This document shows, piece after piece, positions 11,958-23,381 of a stretch of DNA of 64,000 nucleotides. The position numbers and the translations under genes are program-made. Under the pieces are notes generated by a model that was not told the origin of the DNA, did not search any database, and saw nothing but the letters and a program-made list of their open reading frames with translations. Source of the stretch: Rhizobium sp. 16-449-1b. Lineage in GTDB: Bacteria; Pseudomonadota; Alphaproteobacteria; Rhizobiales; Rhizobiaceae. Where the stretch lies: the NCBI RefSeq assembly GCF_017741935.1, contig NZ_JAGHMH010000007.1, forward strand, positions 124,001 through 188,000, written 5' to 3'. How positions within the stretch are numbered: position 1 is the stretch's first letter; each line of letters starts with the position of its first letter.

Positions 11958-13138
11958 AATGGATAAAGCGCCCCAAAGGCGTCACCCCGTATTGGGTCGC
12001 GGATGACGTAGCCATCAAAGGTGGCTTCCGGCCAAAGAACGTGAACCTGTCGCACATGCGCGACGAACCGATGAGGATCGTCGCAAAGTGCAATCAGCTG
12101 CAGGGCGAACTCGAACTATGGAAGGTCGAGCACAAGCGCGACCCGACGCAGTTCGATGGCACGATCGCCAGCGTTCTAACGGCCTACGAGCAGCACGAGG
12201 ATAGCCCATACCTCGCGCTGAAGCCGGGCAGCCTGGTGCCATACAAGCACTACCTCGCCCGCCTTCGTGGCCACATCGGGAGCCGGCACGTCAGCGACAT
12301 CAATGGCGTGGACATCATCAGGTGGCATCGAGAGTGGTCGGAGGACGGCAAACACCTCGCGGCCGCCGAGATGGCGCGCGCAGTGCTGATGGCTGCCCTC
12401 TCCTTTGGCGTCATGCTCCGATCGGCTGGCACGTCTGATCTTCTCAGCATTCTTCGAGAAACGAACCGCAAGCTTCCCAAGCCCCGATCGCGGAAGGAGA
12501 GCCTGACCGCTGAGCAGGTAGCAACCCTCCGAGCGGCTGCGCACGCCAGCGGCAGGCCGTCGCGGGCTCTGGCGTATGCCATAGCCTTCGAGACCACGCT
12601 CCGCCTTTGGGACGTCATCGGCCAGTGGTGGCCGCTTGATAAGGGCGGCGTCTCGGACATCATCGACGCCAAGCAGAAGAAGAAGTGGTTCGGCTTGCGG
12701 TGGGAAGATATCTCCGAGGATCTCGTGCTTTCATACATTCCGTCTAAGACAAGGTTCACGACCGAGAAGAGGGTCTTCTATCCCCTGTCGGACGCGCCGA
12801 TGGTCCTAGAAGAACTGAAGCACTGGCCGGTCGAGAAACGGAGCGGCCCAGTGATCGTCCTGGAGTCCACTGGCCTGCCATATCACGCCACCACAATGAC
12901 CATGGCGTGGAACCTCGACAAAAAGAATGCTGGGATAACGACGAAGGTATGGGCGCGAGACCTCCGTGCGTCTGGTATCACGGAAGGACGAGCCAGTGCC
13001 GTAGCGGCGGATGACGTCGCTAAGGTTGCCGGACACAGTAGTCGCGAAATGGTCGAGGAGATCTACGATCGCACCACGATCGAGGCCGCTGAGCGCTTTG
13101 CAAAAGGCCGCAAAGAGCGAAGGGAAACAAAGCGGTAA
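11930..13138 (+). CDS. Tyrosine site-specific recombinase (phage integrase), 402 aa
   Basis: The C-terminal half carries the tyrosine recombinase set: Arg225 (ETTLRLWDVIG), Lys273, Arg346 in ARDLRASGIT, His369 in VAGHS, and the nucleophile Tyr379 in EEIYDR. The first position of the second box, usually His, is Arg343 here. An N-terminal SAM-like core-binding region (residues about 75-185) precedes it. The enzyme would integrate and excise the element at its attachment site. It is the last gene of the rightward block and lies about 125 bp before the chromosomal GGDEF/EAL gene, so the element end is very near. Confidence 0.85.
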   Translation: MEKVTAKGLKWIKRPKGVTPYWVADDVAIKGGFRPKNVNLSHMRDEPMRIVAKCNQLQGELELWKVEHKRDPTQFDGTIASVLTAYEQHEDSPYLALKPGSLVPYKHYLARLRGHIGSRHVSDINGVDIIRWHREWSEDGKHLAAAEMARAVLMAALSFGVMLRSAGTSDLLSILRETNRKLPKPRSRKESLTAEQVATLRAAAHASGRPSRALAYAIAFETTLRLWDVIGQWWPLDKGGVSDIIDAKQKKKWFGLRWEDISEDLVLSYIPSKTRFTTEKRVFYPLSDAPMVLEELKHWPVEKRSGPVIVLESTGLPYHATTMTMAWNLDKKNAGITTKVWARDLRASGITEGRASAVAADDVAKVAGHSSREMVEEIYDRTTIEAAERFAKGRKERRETKR

Positions 13139-13149
13139 CACGAAACAGT

Positions 13150-13227
13150 AACGCGCGGTAACGCGCGTTGCCCATCTAATTGAATAAGCTTGGCTTTTTT
13201 ATTTTCGAATATTAAGCTCGGCTTAAT
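13150..13227. repeat. Palindromes and short direct repeats at the element boundary, possible attachment-site region
   Basis: AACGCGCG and CGCGCGTT (13150-13157, 13162-13169) form a perfect 8-bp hairpin with a GTAA loop. AAGCTTGGCTT (13186-13196) and AAGCTCGGCTT (13214-13224) are near-identical 11-mers 28 bases apart. The second lies in the perfect repeat ATTAAGC-TCG-GCTTAAT (13211-13227). A T-rich run at 13195-13205 after the first could terminate the integrase transcript. These may be terminators, integrase arm sites or the attachment core; the other end of the element is outside the window. Confidence 0.4.
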
Positions 13228-13263
13228 TTAATATAAGCAAATTGACACACGCCAGACGAGCGA

Positions 13264-15558
13264 GTGCGAGCATTGACGAAGAAGAGGCCTGATCAACCGA
13301 TTGGTTCAAGCAAAAGCGGTGACAGCATCGCTTCAGCGAATGCTTCCGAACGCGAGACCGACGCGCTCGTCGAGCGCGAAAGCCGTTGGAACTACGCCCT
13401 AGTCGGCTCGGATCTCGGCGTATGGGATCACAACCTCAAGCTTGGAACGCGCTATTATTCTGAGACATGGAAGACCATGCGCGGCATGGCGCCCGACGAA
13501 GAGGCGGATGGCGATTACGACGTCTGGATCGCGCTGATCCATCCCGACGACCGCGCCTTCGTCATCGAAGCGATCGACCGGCAGAATGCCGGAGACCCGA
13601 ATTTCCGTGTCTTCGAATATCGCGAGCGGCATAGGGACGGCCACTGGATCTGGATCGAATGCCGCGGCGCCTGTGTTGAGTGGGACGAGAACGGCTTGCC
13701 TGCCCGCCTCGTCGGCACCGACACCGACATCACCGCCCGCAAGGAGGCCGAAGAGCGGCTGGCGCACATGTCGCGGCGGCTTGATCTTGCGCTCGACATT
13801 TCAGGGATCGGCGTGTTCGAATCCGATCTCGATGCCGGCACCGTCGAATGGGACGCGCGCCTCTTGTGGATCTACGGCATCACGAACCCGACACGCGCCT
13901 CGCAGGGCGACGTCTGGACCGAAACGCTGCATCCCGACGACCGTGAGCGGGTGCAGGCGACGGTGGCAGAGAACATCGAGCGCCAGTCTGGCTTCCAGCA
14001 TGAATTCAGGATCATCCGGGGTGACGGCGCGGAGCGCGTCATCCGCGCCAAGGCGGCCTTCTTCATCGACGGCAACGGCCACCGCAAGCTGATCGGCGCC
14101 AATTGGGACGTGACCGAGGAAGTGGCGCTCAACGCCGAGCTCCAGCGCGCCAAGGACCTCGCCGAGGCCCACAACCGCGAACTCGAGGCGGCCAAGGAGA
14201 GCATCGAGCATCTCGCCCTCCATGACTTTTTAACCGGGCTGCCGAACCGCCGCTATCTCGACCGCAAGCTGGAAGAATATTCGACAAGAGCAAGCACGAC
14301 CGACGATACGCTTGCGGTGCTGCATATCGACCTCGACCGCTTCAAGCAGATCAACGACACGCTCGGCCACCGCGCCGGCGACGCCATGCTGAAGCACGCA
14401 GCATCTGTGCTGACCGAGACCGTTCGCCCGGGAGACTTCGTGGCCCGCATCGGCGGCGACGAGTTCGTGGTGCTCTGCGCGCTCGATGTGACGCCGAAAA
14501 AGATCTCCAACATGGCCGAGCGCATCGTGCGCGAACTCAGCCGTCCGATCCGCTACGAGCATCACGAATGCCGCTTCGGCGCCAGCGTCGGTATCGCCAC
14601 TGACAGCGGCCCGATGCTCGACGGCAAGCAGCTCCTGCTCAACGCCGACATCGCGCTCTATCGCGCCAAGAGCGGCGGCAGGAACCGGCACGAGTTCTTC
14701 TCCAAGGATGCCCGCCGCCAGGTGATCGCCAGCAAGCGGTTGGCCGACGATATCCTGATCGGCCTCGAGCGGCGCGAATTCGTGCCCTTCTATCAGCCGC
14801 AGTTCGATGCCCGCACGCTTGATGTCACCGGCGTCGAAACGCTCGCCCGCTGGCAACACCGCGAACACGGCCTGCTGGCCCCCGATCGCTTCCTCGACAT
14901 CGCCGAGGACATCAACGTCGTGGCGACCATCGACGGCGTCATTCTCGAGCAGGCGCTTGTCGACCGCGCATCCTGGGAGAGCGAAGGCATCGTCATTCCG
15001 AAGATCGCCGTCAATGTCTCCTCCCGGAGACTTGACGATCCGGCGCTCGGCAAGAAACTGCGGGCGCTGAAGATCGTGCCCGGAACCATCGCCTTCGAGC
15101 TTCTGGAATCCATTTCGCTCGATGATTGCGACGACGCTGTCATCGCCAATCTACGCCAGTTCCGCCGCCTAGGCATCGACATCGAGATCGACGACTTCGG
15201 CACCGGCCATGCCTCGATCGTCAGCCTGCTGAGGCTGAGCCCGAAGACATTGAAGATCGACCGCGAGCTGATCCGCATGCTGCCCACGTCGTCCGAGCAG
15301 CGCAAGCTCGTCCGCTCGATCATCGAGATCGGCCGCTCCCTGAGCATTCTGGTGACCGCCGAAGGTGTCGAGACCATGGAGCACGCTCGTATTCTGGGCG
15401 ACCTCGGCTGCGACGTGCTGCAGGGCTATGCGCTGGCCCGCCCGATGCCATCAGTGCAGATCCCCTCCTTCGTGCGCGCCGCCAGCTGGCGCCAGGCGGC
15501 ATCTGCCGCCCATACGCCGACGCCACGCAAGCCGAGCAAGGCCACCGCCTCCAAATAA
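13264..15558 (+). CDS. PAS-PAS-GGDEF-EAL cyclic-di-GMP protein, 764 aa
   Basis: Two PAS/PAC sensory domains (residues about 45-165 and 170-290) lead to a GGDEF domain with an intact GGDEF at 397-401 and an RxxD inhibitory site five residues before it. A C-terminal EAL domain carries E-T-L at 525-527, an Asn in VNVSS, D-D-F-G-T-G and TAEGVET. Both diguanylate cyclase and phosphodiesterase residues are kept, so either activity is possible. No membrane segment is seen, so it is likely cytoplasmic. The start is a GTG with a poor ribosome site, immediately beyond the phage element; the N-terminal 15 or so residues may not be native. Confidence 0.85.
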   Translation: MRALTKKRPDQPIGSSKSGDSIASANASERETDALVERESRWNYALVGSDLGVWDHNLKLGTRYYSETWKTMRGMAPDEEADGDYDVWIALIHPDDRAFVIEAIDRQNAGDPNFRVFEYRERHRDGHWIWIECRGACVEWDENGLPARLVGTDTDITARKEAEERLAHMSRRLDLALDISGIGVFESDLDAGTVEWDARLLWIYGITNPTRASQGDVWTETLHPDDRERVQATVAENIERQSGFQHEFRIIRGDGAERVIRAKAAFFIDGNGHRKLIGANWDVTEEVALNAELQRAKDLAEAHNRELEAAKESIEHLALHDFLTGLPNRRYLDRKLEEYSTRASTTDDTLAVLHIDLDRFKQINDTLGHRAGDAMLKHAASVLTETVRPGDFVARIGGDEFVVLCALDVTPKKISNMAERIVRELSRPIRYEHHECRFGASVGIATDSGPMLDGKQLLLNADIALYRAKSGGRNRHEFFSKDARRQVIASKRLADDILIGLERREFVPFYQPQFDARTLDVTGVETLARWQHREHGLLAPDRFLDIAEDINVVATIDGVILEQALVDRASWESEGIVIPKIAVNVSSRRLDDPALGKKLRALKIVPGTIAFELLESISLDDCDDAVIANLRQFRRLGIDIEIDDFGTGHASIVSLLRLSPKTLKIDRELIRMLPTSSEQRKLVRSIIEIGRSLSILVTAEGVETMEHARILGDLGCDVLQGYALARPMPSVQIPSFVRAASWRQAASAAHTPTPRKPSKATASK

Positions 15559-15787
15559 AACACTGCACAACCCCGGCATAAACCTGAGGTCGTTTTGTTA
15601 AGCCGGGAAACGGGGTAGAATGCATTTCTTAGACATTCGATTCTCGCATCGGTGCTCCGGAAGACCGGAATCCGGGGAAGGAGTGACAGGCGGATTGTGA
15701 AACCCTCGCTTTTCCTTTATGGGGACGCCACGAGATCGATCCACTCGCGCTAATCCCAAGAGCGCCAACGACAAGAGAACAATCGCA

Positions 15788-16552
15788 ATGAACCGTCGCC
15801 GCCGTATTTACGAGGGCAAGGCCAAGATTCTGTATGAGGGACCCGAGCCAGGCACGCTGATCCAGTTCTTCAAGGACGACGCCACCGCCTTCAACAAGAA
15901 GAAGCACGAAGTCATCGATGGCAAGGGCGTTCTGAACAACCGCATCTGCGAGTTCATCTTCAACCATCTGAACAAGATCGGCATTCCCACGCACTTCATC
16001 CGCCGCCTCAACATGCGCGAGCAGTTGATCCGCGAAGTCGAGATGATCCCGCTTGAGATCGTCGTGCGCAATGTCGCCGCCGGCTCGCTGGCCAAGCGCC
16101 TGGGCATCGAGGAAGGCGTGGTCCTGCCGCGTTCGATCATCGAGTTCTACTACAAGTCGGACGCGCTCGAAGACCCGATGGTCTCCGAAGAGCACATCAC
16201 CGCCTTCGGCTGGGCCAATCCTGCCGAGCTCGACGACATCATGGCGCTGGCGATCCGCGTCAACGACTTCATGACCGGCCTGTTCTTGGGCGTCGGCATC
16301 CAGCTCGTCGACTTCAAGATCGAATGCGGCCGCCTTTATGAAGGCGACATGATGCGCATCATTCTCGCCGACGAAATCTCGCCGGACAGCTGCCGTCTCT
16401 GGGACATCGACACCCAGGAAAAGATGGACAAGGACCGCTTCCGTCGCGACATGGGTGGCCTTCTCGAAGCCTATTCGGAAGTGGCGCGCCGCCTCGGCAT
16501 CATCAACGAGAACGAGCCTGTGCGCGGCACCGGTCCGGTTCTCGTCAAGTAA
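15788..16552 (+). CDS. purC: Phosphoribosylaminoimidazole-succinocarboxamide synthase
   Basis: PurC joins CAIR and aspartate with ATP to give SAICAR in purine synthesis. The protein begins [18 protein letters not shown], includes the [14 protein letters not shown] and DFKIECGR segments of the family, and at 254 aa has the normal length for alphaproteobacteria. ATG 15788 was chosen because the upstream extension has no family similarity. It heads a cluster with purS, a coiled-coil gene and purQ on the same strand, 46 bases before purS. Purine control elements such as a PurR box were not recognised. Confidence 0.95.
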   Translation: MNRRRRIYEGKAKILYEGPEPGTLIQFFKDDATAFNKKKHEVIDGKGVLNNRICEFIFNHLNKIGIPTHFIRRLNMREQLIREVEMIPLEIVVRNVAAGSLAKRLGIEEGVVLPRSIIEFYYKSDALEDPMVSEEHITAFGWANPAELDDIMALAIRVNDFMTGLFLGVGIQLVDFKIECGRLYEGDMMRIILADEISPDSCRLWDIDTQEKMDKDRFRRDMGGLLEAYSEVARRLGIINENEPVRGTGPVLVK

Positions 16553-16598
16553 CATAACGGCTAAGCAAGACATTCGCTAAAAAGGCAGGGAAGACAAA

Positions 16599-16841
16599 GT
16601 GATCAAGGCTCGTGTAACCGTCACGCTGAAAAACGGCGTTCTCGATCCGCAGGGCAAGGCCATCGAAGGCGCGCTCGGCGCTCTCGGCTTCGACGGCGTC
16701 GGCCATGTCCGCCAGGGCAAGGTGTTCGACGTCGAAGTCGAAGGCACCGACAAGGCCAAGGCCGAAGGCGACATCAAGGCCATGTGCGAAAAACTCCTCG
16801 CCAACACCGTTATCGAGAACTATACTATTTCTCTCGACTAA
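16599..16841 (+). CDS. purS: FGAM synthase subunit PurS
   Basis: PurS is the small subunit that bridges PurQ and PurL in the three-part formylglycinamidine synthase. The 80-aa protein shows MIKARVTVTLKNGVLDPQGK, the RQGKVFDVEVEG strand and an ANTVIENYTI end. The start is GTG at 16599 behind GGGAAG. All three parts of the enzyme are encoded in this window, with purQ near and purL about 4 kb on. Confidence 0.95.
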   Translation: MIKARVTVTLKNGVLDPQGKAIEGALGALGFDGVGHVRQGKVFDVEVEGTDKAKAEGDIKAMCEKLLANTVIENYTISLD

Positions 16842-16860
16842 CGGTTGCGCAGATTGTCCG

Positions 16861-17118
16861 ATGGCTGAAGTGACACAAGAATTTATGTTTGAGTTCTTTA
16901 AGCGCATTCAGGCCGAAATTTCGGGGCTGAAACATACTCAGAACGAAATGAGAAGCGAGTTGAACTCCATGCGCGGGATACTCGTTTCAGTAAATCAGGA
17001 CATTCACAACATCTACAGCGTGCTCGACCGTCACGACCAACGTCTCGAACGCATCGAAAACCGTCTCGAACTTCGAGAACTCGCAGAAGCACAAGCAAGG
17101 TTTGAACCACACCCATGA
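16861..17118 (+). CDS. Small coiled-coil protein between purS and purQ, 85 aa
   Basis: The product starts [20 protein letters not shown] and is helical for nearly its whole length, with heptad-like spacing of Leu, Ile and Met up to [18 protein letters not shown]. It should form a coiled-coil dimer or trimer. Its TGA overlaps the purQ ATG by four bases, so it is translated together with purQ. I know similar small frames at this place in rhizobia but no function. It may be an accessory of the PurSQL complex or unrelated to it. Confidence 0.6.
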   Translation: MAEVTQEFMFEFFKRIQAEISGLKHTQNEMRSELNSMRGILVSVNQDIHNIYSVLDRHDQRLERIENRLELRELAEAQARFEPHP

Positions 17119-17786
17119 AATCCGCCGTCGTTCAGCTTCCGGGCCTCAATCGCGATCGTGACATGATCGCCGCTCTCACCAAGATCTCCGGCCAGGCGCC
17201 GGTGACGATCTGGCAGACGGAGACCGATATCCCCGATGTCGACCTCATCGTCATCCCGGGCGGTTTCTCCTATGGCGACTATCTGCGCTGCGGCGCGATC
17301 GCCGCGCGCATGCCAGTCATGCAGGCGATCATCGAGAAGGCCAACAAGGGTGTGAAGGTTCTGGGCGTCTGCAACGGCTTCCAGATCCTGGTCGAATCCG
17401 GCCTGCTTCCGGGCGCGCTGATGCGCAATTCCTCGCTGAAGTTCGTCTGCCGCGAGATCAAGCTCGAAGTGGCGAATGCCGAGACGGATTTCACCCGCGC
17501 CTATGCCAAAGGCCAGATCATCCGTTGCCCGGTCGCCCACCACGACGGCAACTATTTCGCCGACGCCGAGACGCTGGCGAAGATCGAAGGCAACGGCCAG
17601 GTGGTCTTCCGTTACGCCGAGGGCACCAACCCGAACGGCTCGCTGAACGACATCGCAGCCGTCATGAACGAGGGCGGCAACGTGCTCGGCATGATGCCGC
17701 ATCCGGAAAACCTGATCGAAGCAGCCCATGGCGGTTCCGACGGCAGGGCGTTGTTCGCTTCCGCGCTCGACGTAATCGCTGCTTAA
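17115..17786 (+). CDS. purQ: FGAM synthase glutaminase subunit PurQ
   Basis: PurQ is the class I glutamine amidotransferase that supplies ammonia to PurL. Key features are [16 protein letters not shown], the nucleophile elbow GVCNGFQIL and the C-terminal MPHPEN carrying the catalytic His and Glu. Its 223-aa length is normal. The ATG overlaps the upstream coiled-coil gene stop (ATGA). A lipoprotein gene follows about 50 bases later on the same strand. Confidence 0.95.
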   Translation: MKSAVVQLPGLNRDRDMIAALTKISGQAPVTIWQTETDIPDVDLIVIPGGFSYGDYLRCGAIAARMPVMQAIIEKANKGVKVLGVCNGFQILVESGLLPGALMRNSSLKFVCREIKLEVANAETDFTRAYAKGQIIRCPVAHHDGNYFADAETLAKIEGNGQVVFRYAEGTNPNGSLNDIAAVMNEGGNVLGMMPHPENLIEAAHGGSDGRALFASALDVIAA

Positions 17787-17834
17787 CCTTAAACGGATAT
17801 GAGGCCATTCATCCGGTCCACTGGAGCAAGATCG

Positions 17835-18233
17835 ATGCGCCCTCACCTTCCCCTTACACATGTCCTCGCCATTGCCGCGACCGCGGCACTGGTTGCGTCT
17901 TGCCAATCCAAGACACCGGCACCCAGCCAGGACCGCAGCGCGCTGTCGACCATGGAACGCGTGGCGGTAGCCGCCAACAATTGCTGGTTCAAATCGGGCG
18001 ACGCGACATTTGCCGCCTACAAGCTGGCGCCGGAGCTCAACTCCTTCTCCGGCCGCCCGCGCATCCTCGTCGTCCACAAGGGCAGCCCCGAAAGCCGGCC
18101 GCTGCTGGTCGTCCAGGCGGAAGGCAACCCTTCCAAGCTCGACGCCTTCGGCCCTATGATGGATAGCCCGGCGCGCCCACGTATTGCTGGCGACGTCACG
18201 CGCTGGGCCGGCGGCAACAAGAGCTGCAGCTAA
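17835..18233 (+). CDS. Predicted lipoprotein, 132 aa
   Basis: A signal peptide ends in a lipobox (ALVASC near residue 22), so the mature protein should be attached to lipid at that Cys and held in the inner or outer membrane. The mature part contains NNCWFKSGDATFAAYKLAPE and a pair of later cysteines. No family function is known to me. ATG 17835 has GGAG nine bases upstream; an earlier ATG at 17799 lacks one and would bury the signal peptide. It may be cotranscribed with purQ. Confidence 0.65.
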   Translation: MRPHLPLTHVLAIAATAALVASCQSKTPAPSQDRSALSTMERVAVAANNCWFKSGDATFAAYKLAPELNSFSGRPRILVVHKGSPESRPLLVVQAEGNPSKLDAFGPMMDSPARPRIAGDVTRWAGGNKSCS

Positions 18234-18257
18234 ACGGCCGATAGCGCGCCCAAGCCT

Positions 18258-18509
18258 TCAATCCCAGAAGAACGACTTGCCGACTTCCTTGCCGGCATCG
18301 GCCCGGCTGATGCCGATGTCGAGGAGTTCCGTATCCGTCAGATCCCTGAGCACGCGACGGCTGGCCCGCTTCTGCTGCCAGAGCGCGACCTTGTCCCACA
18401 CGCGGCCAAGAGCCGCCCACATATCGTGCCGGTCAAGCCTCGGCGTATCGCGGAATTGTTCAGTGCGATGTACCCGATTGTCCCTCCTGAAGTCAGGCGC
18501 TACTGACAT
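18258..18509 (-). CDS. DUF1127 (YjiS-like) small protein, 83 aa
   Basis: The C-terminal half is the DUF1127 signature: RASRRVLRDLTDTELLDIG followed by ISRADAG. Arg-rich proteins with this domain act in RNA turnover and phosphate or carbon metabolism in Agrobacterium and Rhodobacter; that is family knowledge, not visible here. The gene is divergent from a MocR-type regulator with an inverted-repeat operator between them, so the regulator may control it. Confidence 0.8.
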   Translation of the reverse strand: MSVAPDFRRDNRVHRTEQFRDTPRLDRHDMWAALGRVWDKVALWQQKRASRRVLRDLTDTELLDIGISRADAGKEVGKSFFWD

Positions 18510-18567
18510 GTCACTATCCGATCGCTGATTGTATGCGTTCACCCTGATAGACTTGACATACAGAGGG

Positions 18568-18588
18568 TGACAATCTAGGAAATTGTCA
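18568..18588. promoter_or_regulatory. Inverted-repeat operator between DUF1127 gene and mocR-type gene
   Basis: TGACAAT (18568-18574) and ATTGTCA (18582-18588) are a perfect inverted repeat with a 7-base spacer. It ends two bases before the start codon of the MocR regulator. TTGACA lies at 18553-18558. The layout suits binding by the GntR domain of the adjacent regulator. Confidence 0.5.
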
Positions 18589-18590
18589 TC

Positions 18591-20009
18591 ATGACAAATT
18601 GGCTCCCTGATCTCTCGCGCGGTTCCGGCCCAGTCTATCTGCGGCTTGCGGACAATATCGAATCCGCCATTGCCAGCGGCGCCCTGCCCGCAGGCAGCAA
18701 GCTGCCGCCGCAGCGCAATCTGGCTTATGATATCGGCGTGACAATCGGCACAATCGGCCGCGCCTACGCGCTGGTGCACGAGCGCGGGCTGGTGGCGGGC
18801 GAAGTCGGACGCGGGACTTACGTGCTGGACCGGGCGGAGACGGCACCGGGCAATCAACCCGATCCGCTGACGATCGCGCTCGGCGGCACCAGGACAATCG
18901 ACGCTCCATCAGGAAAGATCCGCTTCGACACGACGGCCGCTCCCGATCTTGGTCAGGGAAAAGCCATCGGCCGCATCCTCGCCGATATCGGCGAGCAGCA
19001 GCTTGCCGAGATCTCCTCCTATTCGCGCGTCTTCCCGAAGAACTGGTATGAGGCCGGGCGCCGCTGGCTGTCGCGCAACGACTGGGCGCCCGACACCGAA
19101 AACATCGTCCCCACGCTCGGCGCGCATGCGGCCGCCATCGCGGTCATCTCGGCCATATCATCGCCCGGTGACAAGATCGTCTTCGAGAACCTCAGCTATA
19201 CGCAGGTGAGCCGCAGCGCCCGCATCCTCGGCCGGCGGACCATAACGGTCGACTCCGACGAACACGGCGTCATTCCCGATGACTTCGAACGCCTCTGCTC
19301 GCAGCAGCACCCGAAGCTCGCCTTTCTGATGCCGACGGCCCACAACCCGACGCTATCAACCATGCCGCATGAGCGGCGCGCCAAGATCGCCGAGATCGCG
19401 CGAAGACATGGGGTCTGGCTGATTGAGGACGATCTTTATGGCGGCATGACCGGCGACGAAAACCCGCTGCTGGCTTCGTTGGCGCCCGATCGCACCTTCC
19501 TGATCAGCGGTCTCTCGAAATCGGTGGCCGCCGGCATCCGTGGCGGCTGGGTCGCCTGCCCGCCGCATTTCGCGCAGCGCATCAAGGTTACCCACAAGAT
19601 GATCACCGGCGGCCTGCCCTTTATTCTGGCCGAAGCCTGCGCCCGGCTTGTCGAAAGCGGCGAGGCGCACGAGATCCGCGAGGCCTGCATCACCGAGCTT
19701 TCAGGGCGAGAGCGGCTGGCGCGCGAGACGCTTCGGGGCTTCGATTTCGTCTCGCATCCGCATGTGCCGTTCATCTGGCTGAAGCTCCCCGATCCCTGGC
19801 TCTCCGGCACCTTCAAGAACGCCGCCTTCCGCGACGGCGTGCTGATCGACGACGAGGACGAGTTCAAGGCGGCGCGCACCGACAAGGTCTATCACCGCGT
19901 GCGCATCAGCTTCTCCTCCCCTAGGGATAGAGGGGAAATGGTTGCAGGTTTGATGACAGTTCGACGTCTGCTTGAAAGTGGCGGTGCCGGATACGACGGC
20001 GAGGTCTAA
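18591..20009 (+). CDS. MocR-type regulator: GntR helix-turn-helix fused to PLP aminotransferase domain, 472 aa
   Basis: The first 75 residues are a GntR winged helix (GALPAGSKLPPQRNLAYDIG). The remainder is an aspartate-aminotransferase fold with a NPTLSTMPHERRAKI loop and the PLP-binding Lys in ISGLSKSVAAGIRGGW. Such proteins sense amino acids or vitamin B6 forms through PLP and control adjacent genes. The effector is unknown. The divergent DUF1127 gene and the shared inverted repeat are the obvious targets. Confidence 0.85.
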   Translation: MTNWLPDLSRGSGPVYLRLADNIESAIASGALPAGSKLPPQRNLAYDIGVTIGTIGRAYALVHERGLVAGEVGRGTYVLDRAETAPGNQPDPLTIALGGTRTIDAPSGKIRFDTTAAPDLGQGKAIGRILADIGEQQLAEISSYSRVFPKNWYEAGRRWLSRNDWAPDTENIVPTLGAHAAAIAVISAISSPGDKIVFENLSYTQVSRSARILGRRTITVDSDEHGVIPDDFERLCSQQHPKLAFLMPTAHNPTLSTMPHERRAKIAEIARRHGVWLIEDDLYGGMTGDENPLLASLAPDRTFLISGLSKSVAAGIRGGWVACPPHFAQRIKVTHKMITGGLPFILAEACARLVESGEAHEIREACITELSGRERLARETLRGFDFVSHPHVPFIWLKLPDPWLSGTFKNAAFRDGVLIDDEDEFKAARTDKVYHRVRISFSSPRDRGEMVAGLMTVRRLLESGGAGYDGEV

Positions 20010-20136
20010 AGCTGTTGCAGATCAGCCGCACCCGTTAAAATCTAGGGCTTTCAGCGTCTGTCTGCTTTACCGAATCGATTTGCATGCTACCAATTAGGGT
20101 GAGGACGGCGATCTGCGCCGGCACCAAAGGCGGCGC

Positions 20137-20718
20137 ATGACAATGAACAGCATGGCATCGGCATCGACCGGTCGCGGATTACTTCTCGCGGCTCTCCTTG
20201 CAAACATCTCGCTCCTGCCGGTCGCGGCCCATGCGGATGAAAAGATCTTCGACGAATTGCGCTTTGGCGCCTCGGCGTCGATACAGGGCGGCCACAGCCA
20301 CGAAGATGGCGTCTTCCCCGAGGTCACGGTCTTCTTCGATCCGTTCGGTCAGGATACGGCAACGGACTGGAAGCAGACGCTCGCGCGTCCGCGCCTGAAC
20401 CTAGGCACATCAATCGGCACCTCGGGCGAAGCGACGCAGATCTTCGGCGGTCTCGCCTGGACCGTGAACTTCAACGAGAAAGTCTTCGCCGAAGCCGGTT
20501 TCGGCGGCGTCTGGCACAATGGCGATCTCGACAACAGCGCCGATGGGCCCGATCTCGGCTGTCGTTTCCTCTTCCACGAATATGTCGGCGCCGGTTATCG
20601 CTTCGACGCGCACTGGAATGTCATGGCGCAAGTCGCCCATTCCTCGCACGCCAATCTCTGCGACGGACCGAACAACGGCATGACACGCGCCGGCATCCAG
20701 GTCGGCTACAAGTTCTAA
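20137..20718 (+). CDS. PagL-like outer-membrane lipid A deacylase family protein, 193 aa
   Basis: A signal peptide (about 34 residues, ending AAHA) is followed by amphipathic strands and a terminal Phe typical of outer-membrane barrels. The C-terminal AHSSHANLCDGPNNG segment resembles the His-x-Ser active-site strand of PagL, which removes a 3-O-linked acyl chain from lipid A. The match is by motif and size. The exact triad cannot be fixed by eye. A clear terminator follows the gene. Confidence 0.65.
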   Translation: MTMNSMASASTGRGLLLAALLANISLLPVAAHADEKIFDELRFGASASIQGGHSHEDGVFPEVTVFFDPFGQDTATDWKQTLARPRLNLGTSIGTSGEATQIFGGLAWTVNFNEKVFAEAGFGGVWHNGDLDNSADGPDLGCRFLFHEYVGAGYRFDAHWNVMAQVAHSSHANLCDGPNNGMTRAGIQVGYKF

Positions 20719-23076
<2,358 letters not shown>

Positions 23077-23096
23077 TGCGCAAGGAGTAATCGACC

Positions 23097-23330
23097 ATGG
23101 CCATGAAACCCGGTGACATCGAAGACATGATCAAGGCCGGCATCCCCGGCGCAAAGGTGGTCATTCGTGATCTGGCCGGCGACGGCGATCATTACGCCGC
23201 CGAAGTCGTAGCCGAAGCCTTCCGCGGCAAGAGCCGCGTGCAGCAGCACAAGATGGTCTACGACGCGCTGAAGGGCAACATGGGCGGCGTTCTGCACGCT
23301 CTGGCGCTACAGACCTCGGCGCCAGAATAA
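23097..23330 (+). CDS. BolA-family protein, 77 aa
   Basis: The protein has the BolA fold sequence: MKPGDIEDMIKAGIPGAKV, HYAAEVVAEAFRGKSRVQQH and the MVYDAL helix. BolA proteins bind a [2Fe-2S] cluster together with monothiol glutaredoxins, and grxD lies about 280 bases downstream, the classic pairing. The short size and sequence suit the BolA2/IbaG-like type. It is likely cotranscribed with purL; a terminator follows it, so grxD may have its own promoter. Confidence 0.9.
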   Translation: MAMKPGDIEDMIKAGIPGAKVVIRDLAGDGDHYAAEVVAEAFRGKSRVQQHKMVYDALKGNMGGVLHALALQTSAPE

Positions 23331-23354
23331 GAACGGCGGTCAAAGCCCATTGAA

Positions 23355-23381
23355 AAATGCCCGGTTCCGCCGGGCATTTTT
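23355..23381 (+). terminator. Rho-independent terminator after the bolA-family gene
   Basis: TGCCCGG (23358-23364) and CCGGGCA (23370-23376), extended by AAA/TTT, form a 10-bp stem with a 5-base loop and a T-run to 23381. Confidence 0.85.

Noticed and set aside
15559..15787. Possible terminator CCCGGC/GCCGGG after the GGDEF/EAL gene
   Set aside because: The loop would be 24 bases and there is no T-run after the stem.
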